From NCBI GenBank assembly GCA_036250195.1, contig JAVHZZ010000005.1, positions 184,398,448-184,462,447 of the forward strand: a stretch of 64,000 nt of DNA. Reading direction: 5' to 3'. Below, piece by piece: positions 24,539-34,338 of this stretch. The position numbers and the translations under genes were made by a program. Under the pieces are notes generated by a model. That model did not search any database. It was not told the origin of the DNA and saw only the letters and a program-made list of their open reading frames with translations. The stretch is from Mixophyes australis. Its lineage: Eukaryota; Chordata; Amphibia; Anura; Limnodynastidae. Position 1 is the stretch's first letter, and each line of letters starts with the position of its first letter.

Positions 24539-25978
24539 AAATAGGTGTCCTTCCTGCGCTCCTATAAGATGGGGGAAAGGGTAGGGAATGCAGCCCAATT
24601 CTCAAGGGAATACCCACCAAAATTCCCAAAATTATAGACAATTTAAAACAGAAATTTGGAATTAGGCGCAGCTGGGAGGGTAATGAAATGAACAGGTTTT
24701 CTGAATATCACAACATAAATGGATTATATGATGGCATGTAAAATAAATAAATATAAATATAAAAATAAAAAATACAATATATAGTGTATAAAATATATAA
24801 AAATATATACAAAATGCACTTCAACGTCCACAGTATAAAGTGAATAAAATCCCAATATACAGTCTGTTCAGGTCATCTGAATATAGTTCCAAATAGTCAC
24901 TCAATAAACTCTCATCCGTTCCTCTCCGGATCCACCATACAGTTCATAAATATGCGGAAGACAGGGAGAAAAGGGGAATCTCTTATGGTGTAGTATTCCA
25001 ATAAAAGTTTATATGTGTGGATAATAATCAAATACACTTACATTTGGTAAGGGTAACAAATCCCATCAAGGTATCTTTCACACGCGAAGCACGTTACATC
25101 GCGGTCATGTCTCCATATAGGCTTCCAAATTCAGTTGTCCCAACCACCAAACGGAAGGTAAAAGAAGAAAAAAGTCCCCAAATGGTGTAGTATTCCAATC
25201 AAAAGTGTATTTAATAAACAACATTAAAATTGCACTTACATTTAGTAAGAATGACAATGCACATAAAGGTGTCTTTTAGATGCGACTAGGCTCCTGCTGC
25301 CACGTTATAGCGCGATCATATCTCCGTCACTACTTCCGGGTTCTGTTGTCCCGGTAACCGATCTCAAATCTCATTGGACCCTACGCGTTTCGTCACTCGG
25401 ACGAAGTACAATACACTTTTGATTGGAATACTACACCATTTGGGGACTTTTTTCTTCTTTTACCTTCCGTTTGGTGGTTGGGACAACTGAATTTGGAAGC
25501 CTATATGGAGACATGACCGCGATGTAACGTGCTTCGCGTGTGAAAGATACCTTGATGGGATTTGTTACCCTTACCAAATGTAAGTGTATTTGATTATTAT
25601 CCACACATATAAACTTTTATTGGAATACTACACCATAAGAGATTCCCCTTTTCTCCCTGTCTTCCGCATATTTATGAACTGTATGGTGGATCCGGAGAGG
25701 AACGGATGAGAGTTTATTGAGTGACTATTTGGAACTATATTCAGATGACCTGAACAGACTGTATATTGGGATTTTATTCACTTTATACTGTGGACGTTGA
25801 AGTGCATTTTGTATATATTTTTATATATTTTATACACTATATATTGTATTTTTTATTTTTATATTTATATTTATTTATTTTACATGCCATCATATAATCC
25901 ATTTATGTTGTGATATTCAGAAAACCTGTTCATTTCATTACCCTCCCAGCTGCGCCTAATTCCAAATTTCTGTTTTAA
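24539..25978. mobile_element. 1.44-kb foldback insertion, possibly Penelope-like
   Basis: A 15-bp direct repeat 'atttatgtaagttta' flanks it (24524-24538 and 25979-25993), as expected of target-primed retrotransposition. About 100 bp of single-copy sequence (24539-24639) precede two arms of 572 bp each (24640-25211 and 25410-25981) that are inverse complements with no indel and no mismatch that I could see. The 198-bp spacer carries a second, diverged version of the arm's own module and a motif resembling part of a hammerhead ribozyme (25383-25402). Hammerhead motifs and inverted partial copies are known for Penelope-like elements, so that class is my best inference. No reverse transcriptase frame is present. 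It lies in the intron between exons B and C. Confidence 0.7.
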
Positions 25979-25981
25979 ATT
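24640..25981. repeat. 572-bp inverted repeat, no mismatch seen, 198-bp spacer
   Basis: The left arm is 24640-25211 and the right arm is 25410-25981. Segments compared along the whole length (for example 'gaacaggttttctgaatatc', 'gcggaagacagggagaaaag' and 'acacgcgaagcacgttac', with their complements) matched exactly, and arm lengths are equal. The DNA or its transcript could form a very long hairpin. Confidence 0.92.
25383..25402 (-). ncRNA. Hammerhead-ribozyme-like fragment
   Basis: Read on the minus strand this stretch gives a short stem ('gtc' and 'gac' around 'cgagt'), then GAAA, then CGCGTAG, which resembles stem II, the GAAA core and stem III of hammerhead ribozymes from Penelope-like elements. 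The CUGAUGA core box expected just upstream is not present: 'gtacttc' stands there instead. It therefore looks like a broken half at the junction with the right arm. The call is tentative. Confidence 0.35.
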
Positions 25982-25993
25982 TATGTAAGTTTA

Positions 25994-26412
25994 TCTGAAG
26001 CTATCTTTCATTTTCATAGATTCATGTACTATTGGAGACAGTCTACAAAAGTGCATCTAGCCAATGGTGCTGTTAAGTCTGTGATTCGATAATTAGTAAA
26101 CTCGTTATAAACACCATGGTTTATGCAGCCTTCTTTACTTTAGTTCTCCTAATATCACACTACACACGGTCATACACCAATATGTAGAACACAAAATGAG
26201 ACCCAGTATATCCCTCTATCGGATACACATAGTAAAATAAGAACTACATACACCACAGTTGCGATCTAGAAATTACCTCCTTGTCCTTGAGGCAACTGGA
26301 AAAGTTGATCTTACTGTTTGATCAGTCATTTTTGTGAAGTTAATCATAACAGGGTTTTATTAATACTACAATGGGTATACAGCAACTTAAAGACCAATTA
26401 CATTTAACTAAC
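25994..26412. other. Intron sequence, nothing recognised
   Basis: No coding frame or element end was recognised here. Confidence 0.4.
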
Positions 26413-26470
26413 ATACACCGTTCAGCCACAATATTAAAACCACTGACAAGTGAAGTCAATAACATGGGTT
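26413..26470. mobile_element. Possible Tc1/mariner-type terminal fragment
   Basis: The words 'acaccgttcagccacaatat' and 'aaaaccactgacaagtgaag' resemble the terminal sequence of a Tc1/mariner-like family that I recall as widespread in fish and amphibian genomes. The matching opposite terminus is not present, so at most one end remains. The identification rests on memory of the family, not on internal evidence. Confidence 0.35.
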
Positions 26471-26486
26471 ATTCCTATTATCTTCT

Positions 26487-26734
26487 ATAATATTTAGGTT
26501 TTAGAAATCAAAGGGGCATAGTCAATTGTTGGCGTTACATGTAAAAGTAACGCGGCGTGCTCGCTATTACCATCATTACGGTAATAGTGCGTGTAAATAC
26601 CGTTATTACGGTATATTTCACCTCCCTGAGCTGCGAGCTGAAATCCGGTTTAATAACGGTAATACTTTTAACCCTGCAGGAAATGGCAACAATTGAATAT
26701 GCTCCAAAATGTTTTCACAAAACCTAAATATTAT
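26487..26734. mobile_element. Foldback MITE with 'ggggcatattcaattg'-type arms
   Basis: There are two layers of inverted symmetry. The outer 16-bp arms are 26487-26502 'ataatatttaggtttt' and 26719-26734. The inner pair is 'ggggcatagtcaattgttg' at 26513 and the near-inverse of 'caattgaatatgctcc' ending at 26705. The core contains 'taccgttattacggta'-type palindromes and CpG-rich words. It is non-coding. Confidence 0.65.
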
Positions 26735-27424
26735 GGGAGATTCAAGCTATATTATCCAGAGAATCATGACAAAGATGGAAAAGAATGTTTACTAATCGTA
26801 CAGGATACAAAGACAATTATAAAAACACACATAAATGCAAATGTGCTGTAACCTCTAGCAACCAACCGTCTAATTTTAAAAACTGTACTAAAATGTTAGT
26901 TACTGACTGACTTATGCTATGGATTACCAACATCAAGAAGTTGTTATTTTTGTTGTTGAAATTTTACTAGTGTGCTTATCCCATGAATGGGCAACAGGCA
27001 GCCCTAGGCCCAAAAGTGCCTCCCCCTGCAGCTCCCTGCTCCTTCACTTCTTTGAGATGCTCATATGTTATTACAGACAGGTATCTCTTTTTTTTAATAA
27101 ATGTCTTGTTTTAATTTTTTAATGAGCTTAGAGGTAATGTCCCTAAAGTGTATCTGGTTGCCTATCACTGCCTTATCCCCTCTACTGCAATTAACTTAAT
27201 GCTCTGGAATGTATTTTGCATAACAATAAACATACACATGAGATTTAAATAAAAAATGTATTTGAAACATTTTGTTACTGCACCGTATTACAGATTACTC
27301 AACAATCTTTGACAACAGACATCAGTATCTTATTGACACTAGTTACACTGTACAAAAACAGAAATTGTACTTATATTTTTTATTTTTTAAAATGTCCATT
27401 ATAACAGTTATTTTAATGACTTAC
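26735..27424. other. Intron sequence, nothing recognised
   Basis: The frame at 26919-27122 has no domain features. This is the donor-proximal part of the intron after exon B. Confidence 0.4.
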
Positions 27425-27677
27425 CCCAAGGAATGCATCGACTATAAATACAGCCAAAGGATCTAGCACTGTCCAGAGACCCAGGGCAATGATAAACTTT
27501 GACAATATGGTGGGGAATGAGTGAAACAATATTTGACAGCCCCATCTTAGAAGAATCATTAGGTGCATGGATACATTTAAGGACATAGGCCCTACTGCAA
27601 CTATAAACAATTCCTCTCTGGTATGCATTAAGGAATGCTGATAGGTCAGTTCAACAGTATGAGGATAAAATGCAAAC
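27425..27677 (-). CDS. Exon B of an unnamed polytopic membrane protein gene
   Basis: Minus strand. The acceptor is 'gtttttattcacag' ending at 27678 and the donor is 'ccttggg|gtaagtc' at 27424, both close to consensus. The exon is 253 nt. Its first base completes a Lys codon left open by exon A, and it ends exactly on a codon. It encodes FAFYPHTVELTYQHS, then two hydrophobic stretches (FIVAVGPMSLNVSMHLMILL and FIIALGLWTVLDPLAVFIVD) joined by RWGCQILFHSFPTILSK. The uninterrupted frame and matching phases on both sides make this the strongest exon of the set. The protein looks like a multi-pass membrane protein. The vertebrate OFCC1/ojoplano family is one candidate I could not verify. Confidence 0.65.
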
Positions 27678-27837
27678 CTGTGAATAAAAACAATAATTTT
27701 AATTAAGAAAGAATTTTATTACAAAATATAAAAGCGATGAATGTCATAAGTAATTTAAATGGCTTATTGCTGCATACAATTTAATATGATTTCCTTTTAC
27801 AGAGGTGCCTTGATTTTTTGCTTTATTTGCATAGCAT

Positions 27838-27975
27838 AGATTGTAAGCTTGCGAGCAGGGCCTTCTTACCACTTTGTCTGTTTTACCCAGTTTGGTTATT
27901 AGTTTACTATGTTTGTCCCCAATAATAAAGCACCTCGGAATATGTTGGCGCTATATAAATAAATGATGATGATCA
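27838..27975 (+). mobile_element. L2/CR1-like 3' tail fragment
   Basis: The sequence reads 'attgtaagcttgcgagcagg', 'ccccaataataaagc', 'gttggcgctatataaataaa', then a GAT-type repeat. It is related to, but distinct from, the SINE tail at 28266: it has an extra middle block and no tRNA-derived head. Confidence 0.65.
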
Positions 27976-28265
27976 TGATAGTATGTACTAATATCATAGC
28001 ATTTTGATTGTACTTATGAATTTACTATTTATGTTTCTTTTATATTGTGCATTTAAAAGGGTTTATTTTATACTTACTTAGACTGATTTATAAAATGACC
28101 ATGATGGCTGCATTAAGAAATACAAACAAAAAGAGACTGATAGATGATTATGAGGTGGTCTCTAGACATGACCAGTTTTGTGTTTGCTCTGTGATAAACA
28201 AAGCATGACAGGGTAGCTATCTCATGTTTGCATGTACATTTTTTTATTGATCACCATGCAATTGT

Positions 28266-28609
28266 AATCATCATCATCATCATCATCAGCTATTTATATA
28301 GGGCCATTAATTCCTGCAGCACTGTACAGAAAACTCACTCACATCAGTCCCTGCCCCATTGGAGTGTATAGTTGAAATTTCCTAATATACACATACACCC
28401 GACCAAGAGAGACTATGACCAATTTAATAGGAGCCAGCTAACCTAATAGTATGTTTTCAGAGTGTGGGAGTAAACCGGAGCGACCAGAAGAAACCCAAGC
28501 AAACATAGGGAAAACATGCAAAATCCACACAGATAAAGAATCAGGAATCTAACTCATGATCCCAGTGCTGTGAGGCGGAAGTGTTAACCACTAAGTCACA
28601 GTGCCGCCC
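28266..28609 (-). mobile_element. Full-length SINE (tRNA head, central domain, L2-like tail)
   Basis: Reading on the minus strand from 28609, the element starts GGCGGCACTGTGACTTAGTG, which includes an A-box-like 'cttagtggtta', followed by a B-box-like 'ggatcatgagtt' region. A conserved central part follows ('tttcttctggtcgctcc', 'catactattaggttagctgg'), similar to the V-SINE type central domain. It ends with the L2-like tail and an ATC simple repeat (28266-28287). Its length is about 344 bp. This is the reference copy for the fragments at 1688, 12144, 14036, 46264, 46661 and 54305. Confidence 0.85.
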
Positions 28610-29619
28610 AGTTCATCACCATCATGTGATTTATTTAGATTTTGTAATAATTTTATATAGTTCCACATAGCCATTTGGTATATAAGATAAAAGCACAGGG
28701 ACTCGGGAAAACATATGTACAGGGGTGTATAACTATCAGGAATCAAAGGATTGTTATAAATGGTACATACCCTACATATCGGCACTGTCTAAGAAGCGTC
28801 CGCGGTGTTGCTGTACTGTATACCACAGTGCAGCCGAAACGGAGCTGCCGCGCATGCGCGGCAGGTCTCTAGGAATTATTTTTTTTCGGGGGCGGAGAAA
28901 ATCCCCCCCCCCCCCCCCCCCGAAAAATCCTCTGTGCGCCCCTGGGGTGCTTGAGGTTTCATTACTGGCATTATAAGTTATGCAGAGAAGTGTACACAGA
29001 ACAATCATAGTTTATTACACTTCAATGTAACTAGCAACGTCCCTACCTACAAAACTAATGATTAGTGTGTAGGAACTCCTATATCACCACCGATGATGTA
29101 GTCGCAGTGGGTGGAGCTTGAGCCACACATAATGGCCACTAGCATTCCACTGCTGTTTATATGCGCCAAACTTATGCGCAGATTAAGATATGAACTGACT
29201 GAAAGCCAGAGCATTTCAAACAAAGAAAACATGTGCTCACAGGACAGGAAATCACAGATAAGAAACACAGAGCAGTGACTGCAGTCAGTGTCCAGTTGTG
29301 GGAGGTGTGGCAGAGGCCAACAACCCCCACCTGAAGCAATGCATTCTGAGTAAAGGTTTATAAACTGCTGAAGCCGGCAAAACTGTCTCTTTGCTACGTA
29401 CACCTCTCCACTGGACATCACACTGCAACATTCCACTGTAAGTTTTATCCTGCAATAACTTCTCTGTATTATCTAACTTTTACCTGCATCTTATATACTC
29501 TGCCCATTTATTTCTATTAACTTTTCTAATATTTGTTTGCATGTATTTCTAGTAACTTTCTTCTGAATCCTGCTATCTAACGATTTCCATAACTCTATCT
29601 TATTTATTAAATTTTATAT

Positions 29620-29657
<38 letters not shown>

Positions 29658-30131
29658 CTGCAATTAAATTTAAATAAATATTTATAAATAAATAAATAAC
29701 TTTGTAAATAACTTTTACAAAGGCTGGATTTTTATCACAAAAGCATCCTTCTCACACAGCCCCTTCCCCCCTCCTCAGGCTATTGCTTCCAGGCCTGTAT
29801 TATCCCTTAGGCCTGACCACTTGTTTCACACACGTGCGCCTTGCTACCTTCCTATTTCACTCTCTTATTCATATTTTTTGCTCTCTCATTTAATCTTTAT
29901 CTCCTGCTTAAACACATTTCTTTTTAAACATTTAAACACACACAAATGTGTGCTTGCAATCTTTCTTTCTGTCTCTTTCTCATGTAAACACACACAAAGA
30001 TGTGCTTGCTTAAACACATTTTCTTCATAAATGCTTTTCTCTTCCTCTTATTACATTCATACACACGTGACACAAAGTGCAATGACTAAGAAACACTCAC
30101 ATACACTTTCTGTCTTACAACATATACACTA

Positions 30132-30180
<49 letters not shown>

Positions 30181-31090
30181 AAGGAAGCCCTGAAGTCAAA
30201 TATACAAATGAGGATTGCTAAGGAAAAAGAATGAGGTTAATAACAACAGAATAGGATATTATATACCCGCTTCTGAAATAACCTCACGCCTGTTGAATAT
30301 ATAATGTCTGTATTGTATGTATGCATTTATGTATTGTATGTTTGAATTTCTTTGTACTCTTTATATGTTTTTATTTTTTTTGTGGGTCCAATCTCCCTAG
30401 GGATTCCAGTCCCATGCTGACCAACCTGGGATTGGTTTGGCATTATGGCAGGGTGATGCCATTCTGTGCATTTCCTTCCTATTGTGCACCAGGGAATTAA
30501 TTTATTCTATTTACTTATTTTTAATAACAACAAGGTCCGTGCTGATGCTCATCATCATCAGCATGAATTTTGCACCAGGGAGAAAGTAGCCATATCAGAT
30601 ATACCTAACAGAGGTGTATCTGTAGCTTCTTCCCCCTCAGCATAGTACGTAAGAGCATTAGCATGCCCTTACTTTACTATGCTCACCCACTACATCCTTT
30701 TTCCAACTCTTACAGCATAGAGAGGCACAAGGGGTAGATATGGCTCAGTCTGAGATGTACTGTAAGTTTGGATACTGCGCATACATCTAACTCTACATAA
30801 GGCTCTCTATAACTAAAGGATGGGGACCCACGAGAGCTTTAGTTATATTCACAAAGTTATATTGTTCATTCTAATTGTCTTCCTTCAGAACAGTGGTTAT
30901 AGACATTTTTGTTTTTAATAATTCTGCTAAATCCATCTACTGCAGACAACAGGCATAAATATCAGTGTTTAAGTGGAGAGAGATAGTTAGCATAATATAT
31001 AGATAACTCTTTTTATGTTCAGTATATTTGAATTCAAAAATGCAAATTATTTGAGACAGGTGCACTTTAAACACAACAAATTATACTTAC
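28610..31090. other. Intron sequence with microsatellites and a GC-rich patch
   Basis: A GC-rich patch at 28790-28960 contains the palindrome-like 'ccgcgcatgcgcgg' and a run of 19 C (28903-28921), and may be the edge of a DNA transposon. (TA)n lies at about 29621-29655 and 30126-30163, followed by (CA)n to 30181. The segment 29060-29440 has a TATA-like 'ggtttataaactg' and could be LTR debris. The words 'catcatcatcagcatgaatt' near 30550 recur near 52345. No exon is supported. Confidence 0.45.
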
Positions 31091-31309
31091 TTGAAAACAG
31101 GGATGGAAATAGCCTGGAGGAAAAGCCACTGACTGCAATAATGCAGATAGAGTCTGATAAACCACATCAAGGCCATCATTAACATAATAGTCCAGAAATC
31201 ATGTGATCTCCACTGCCCCATCTCCAGCTCTGAAAATACTGCCCATATTACAAAAGGTGTGCGCTTTGCGATCTTTTGATACATGTACACTTCTTTTACT
31301 GGTTTGCTG
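31091..31309 (-). CDS. Exon A of an unnamed polytopic membrane protein gene
   Basis: Minus strand. The acceptor is 'gatgtatttttcttccag' ending at 31310 and the donor is 'gttttcaa|gtaagtat' at 31090. The exon is 219 nt, enters in phase 2 and leaves in phase 2, and the following exon B supplies the missing base. It encodes SKPVKEVYMYQKIAKRTPFV, an acidic and aromatic linker (SELEMGQWRSHDFW) and a membrane helix (TIMLMMALMWFIRLYLHY). Upstream exons were not found: the next 13 kb to the right are nested transposable elements. The start of the protein therefore lies outside what I can identify. Confidence 0.6.
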
Positions 31310-31619
31310 CTGGAAGAAAAATACATCAAAATATGAAAAGAATGCTTAAACACAATGCAAATCAAGCTAACTAAAAGCATATATTAATGTTAAATTTAAA
31401 TTAGGAAAACAATTTGGCAAATTATATCGAGTTGATGCATAACAAATCAGCACATCTCTTAATGCTGTTGTTTTACACTTTGCCCACTCGTAACATCACA
31501 CTGCAACATTAAATGACTTGTAGCAAAGTTTGAAACTGAAGATGGCTAAATACTTTGTCTTCTCTCAAAATATTTTTCATGTATGTAAACAGCAAGGAAA
31601 ATAAAATGTATAATATTAC
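31310..31619. other. Intron sequence upstream of exon A
   Basis: It contains the polypyrimidine tract and acceptor of exon A. Nothing else was recognised. Confidence 0.4.
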
Positions 31620-32015
31620 GCCGCTAAATGATAAAGAAACATTATTGTAAAAGATAAAGAAATAGTTGATCTTTTAAATATGTTTTCTTCATCTGTATTC
31701 AAACAGGAAAAAATACAAAAAAAATAGGTTGTATAGCAATAGACTATGTACACAATTAAATGTCTACTACCGGTGGAGGTGCAGTTATGACAAACAAAAT
31801 TGACAGATAAAGTACTGAGCCCAGATGACGTATACCCACGTGTGCTAAAGGAACTAAGTTCGGTAACTAATGGGCCTCCTTTTCCTACATTTATGGACTG
31901 CCTCATAAACATGTCAGTATCACAAGATGGGTGTAAAGCAGATATGAAACTAATCTTTAAAAGGGAAATAAAATCAGAACCATGCAATTATAGACCTGTG
32001 AACTTGAGGTAAGTT
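31620..32015 (+). pseudogene. CR1-type LINE ORF2 fragment (RT N-terminal part)
   Basis: The plus-strand frames give KDKEIVDLLN, then VLSPDDVYPRVLKELSSVTN, then LIFKREIKSEPCNYRPVNLR. These match the beginning of a CR1/L2-type reverse transcriptase, where an Asp-Gly-Ile-Pro-like motif is followed by the Pro-Gly-Asn-Tyr-Arg-Pro region. An in-frame stop (at about 31807) and decayed motif residues show it is dead. The same LINE copy continues at about 35000 and again at 43685 after two large insertions. Confidence 0.7.
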
Positions 32016-32469
32016 TAAAACTGAATCTTGGTAGTGCCATTATATATCATTTAATATATTTAAGATATATTTGTATTTGTGAAAGCATTCAATGCTTTTC
32101 CACATAGCAGTCTGGTACATACTCAGAGAAAAACAAGCCCGCGCTCGGTATATCCCACATTTTATATGGTACCAGCTGCTTGGCAATAAGCCTGCGCTCG
32201 GTATATCCCATATTGTATGTGGTACCAGCTGCGTGGCAATATAAATGCCCAAATATGTATATAAAACAAAAAGACAGTTGCCAGCGCTTATCCTTTTCAC
32301 TGCATATCTGTGTGTGCAGGGCCTGATTAAGGGTTCCAGCCGCCCCAGGCTAACACACCGGTTGCCGCCCCCCCCCCCCGCGCGCGCCACCCGCCCCATC
32401 AAGTACATATATTATATTTATACCACAGCCTGCAGCCCACTTCACCACTGTGTGTGTGCGTGTATATAC

Positions 32470-32519
<50 letters not shown>

Positions 32520-32557
32520 GAAATTGTAAAATATTAATTAATACATAAAAACACACA

Positions 32558-32846
32558 GGCCCTGATTCATTAAGGAAAGAAAATCCCCCAAAAATTGTAA
32601 CTTTGCACGTGGGCAAAACCATGTTGCATTGGAGGGGGATGTAAATTAAAATGTGGGGACAGGTTTATAGTTGGGGTAGGGCATGTCCTAGATCAACTTT
32701 AAATTGTATGCAACATGAAAAAACACCCAGTATTTAACTTCTGTACAAAATAATAAACTAATATATACCCCTTGCATTCTAACATGGTTTTGTCCAGGTG
32801 AAAACTTACTTATTTTTTTGGATTACTTACATTCATGAATCAGGTC
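32558..32846. mobile_element. Second copy of the 'ggcctgattcattaagg' MITE
   Basis: It shares its termini and the internal blocks 'gcaaaaccatgttgcattgg' and 'catgtcctagatcaac' with 11532-11839. It is nested inside the hAT element. Confidence 0.7.
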
Positions 32847-33419
32847 AACATTAGTTTGAATACACATTAAATTGTCACTAAAGTAAAAATCCACATTCAA
32901 AGTTAGACAGATTGCGCTGTTCTCTCTTACCTGATCTTGCAATGCAGACTACCTGATGTTCACTCTTGCTTGTTCTTGAAGCGTTGTTGTCAGTTGGCTT
33001 CTGGAACATTGGGGTCCTGTATTGAAAATGTGCAAAAATGCAAAATGTTAACAAACCCTGAATGATTCAATCACAACACTCCATTATGACCAAATAAAAC
33101 AACCCCTTACTACAGGCATATATGGATAATAAAAGATTTGAAAATTATTTATAATAATATACTAACATCTAGCAACCCCTGACAGTCAGTTAATTAACCC
33201 CCTAGCCCTTAGCCAATTTATAATTTTTATGACCCCTGCAGCTTATTCCCCCCCCAAGTCATGATCTCACCTCTGACCCCCATATAGAGAAAAATATTTA
33301 TCCCCCTGCATCTTACCCCCCCCGCGTCATGATATGTGCCACTGCCCCCCCATAAAGAATAATAAGTAAAGCCACTCAGCATATTATCCCACCACCAGTC
33401 ATGATCTGTGCCAATTGTT

Positions 33420-33806
33420 TGTACCTGAAAACGCCAGGTTCTCCCCACATATTGTGTCTGAAAATGCCAGGTTCTCCTCCCCATATTGTGCCTGAAAATG
33501 CCAGGTCCTCCCCCCCCCCATATTGTGCCTGAAAATGCCAGGTTCTCCCCCCCCCCCCATATTGTGCCTGAAAATGCCAGGTTCTCCTCCCCATATTGTG
33601 CCTGAAAATGCCAGGTCCTCCCCCCCCCCCCATATTGTGCCTGAAAATGCCAGGTTCTCCCCCCCCCCCCCCCCATATTGTGCCTGAAAATGCCAGGTTC
33701 TCCTCCCCATATTGTGCCTGAAAATGCCAGGTCCTCCCCCCCCCCATATTGTGCCTGAAAATGCCAGGTTCTTCCCCCCCCCCCATATTATGCCTGAAAA
33801 TGCTCT
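33420..33806. repeat. Minisatellite, ~36-44-bp units, about 10 copies
   Basis: The unit is 'gcctgaaaatgccaggt' plus 'tctcc' plus a variable run of 2-14 C plus 'atattgt'. Variation in unit length comes mostly from the C run. The long minus-strand frames (Gly-rich repeats of TWHFQAQYG type) are products of the repeat, not a gene. Confidence 0.9.
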
Positions 33807-33814
33807 CCCCCCGT

Positions 33815-34085
33815 TTTTAGTGCTCCCTGTTTTTAGTGCTCCCTGTTTTTAGTGTTTCCAGATTCTAGTGCTCCCTGTTTTTAGTGCTCCCAGTTTTTAG
33901 TGCTCCCAGTTTTTAGTGCTCCCAGTTTTTAGTGCTCCCTGTTTTTAGTGTTCCCAGTTTTTAGTGCTCCCTGTTTTTAGTGTTCCTAGTTTTTAGTGTT
34001 CCCAGTTTTTAGTGCTCCCAGTTTTTAGTGTTCCCAGTTTTTAGTGCTCCCAGTTTTTAGTGCTCCCAGTTTTTAGTGCTCACTT
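33815..34085. repeat. 16-bp minisatellite, about 17 copies
   Basis: The unit is 'agtgctcccagtttt(t)', with 'cct' or 'ttc' variants. It directly follows the longer-unit minisatellite inside the hAT element. Confidence 0.9.
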
Positions 34086-34161
34086 AAAGTTTTACTTACC
34101 TGCCGCTGCCTGTGATGTCCTCTTCTGGTCTTCTCCGGCGTCTGGCGGCGCTTGTGGTTTC

Positions 34162-34338
34162 GCGCTGTTTGTCTGATCAGTGTGGTCTTGTGAGATGTTA
34201 ACATCTCACGTGACCCACTGAACAGCGCACATCGCCCACACTGACGGCAGATGACAGCTTGTGATTAGCTGTCATCTGCCGTCTTCTGCCTACACTAGCT
34301 GAGCATGTGTATGGAGTCATAGGTGGACTCCATACACA
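34162..34338. repeat. Three consecutive hairpins in the hAT interior
   Basis: The first is a 20-bp perfect palindrome at 34190-34209 inside a larger imperfect stem closed by 'gcgctgtt' and 'aacagcgc' (34162-34228). The second has 17-bp arms at 34243-34259 and 34267-34283 with a 7-nt loop. The third has 13-bp arms at 34306-34318 and 34326-34338. Subterminal stem-loops of this kind are seen in some DNA transposons. Confidence 0.85.

Noticed and set aside
32941..33016. A well-formed exon candidate on the minus strand (acceptor 'gcacattttcaatacag', donor 'gatcag|gtaagag') upstream of exon A.
   Set aside because: It lies inside the hAT element 32317-34518, and with the good donor its phase does not fit exon A (phase 2 would require a frame containing a stop).
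33227..33786. Long minus-strand frames rich in Gly, Trp and Phe repeats.
   Set aside because: They are translations of a minisatellite with variable C runs, and three frames are open at once for that reason.
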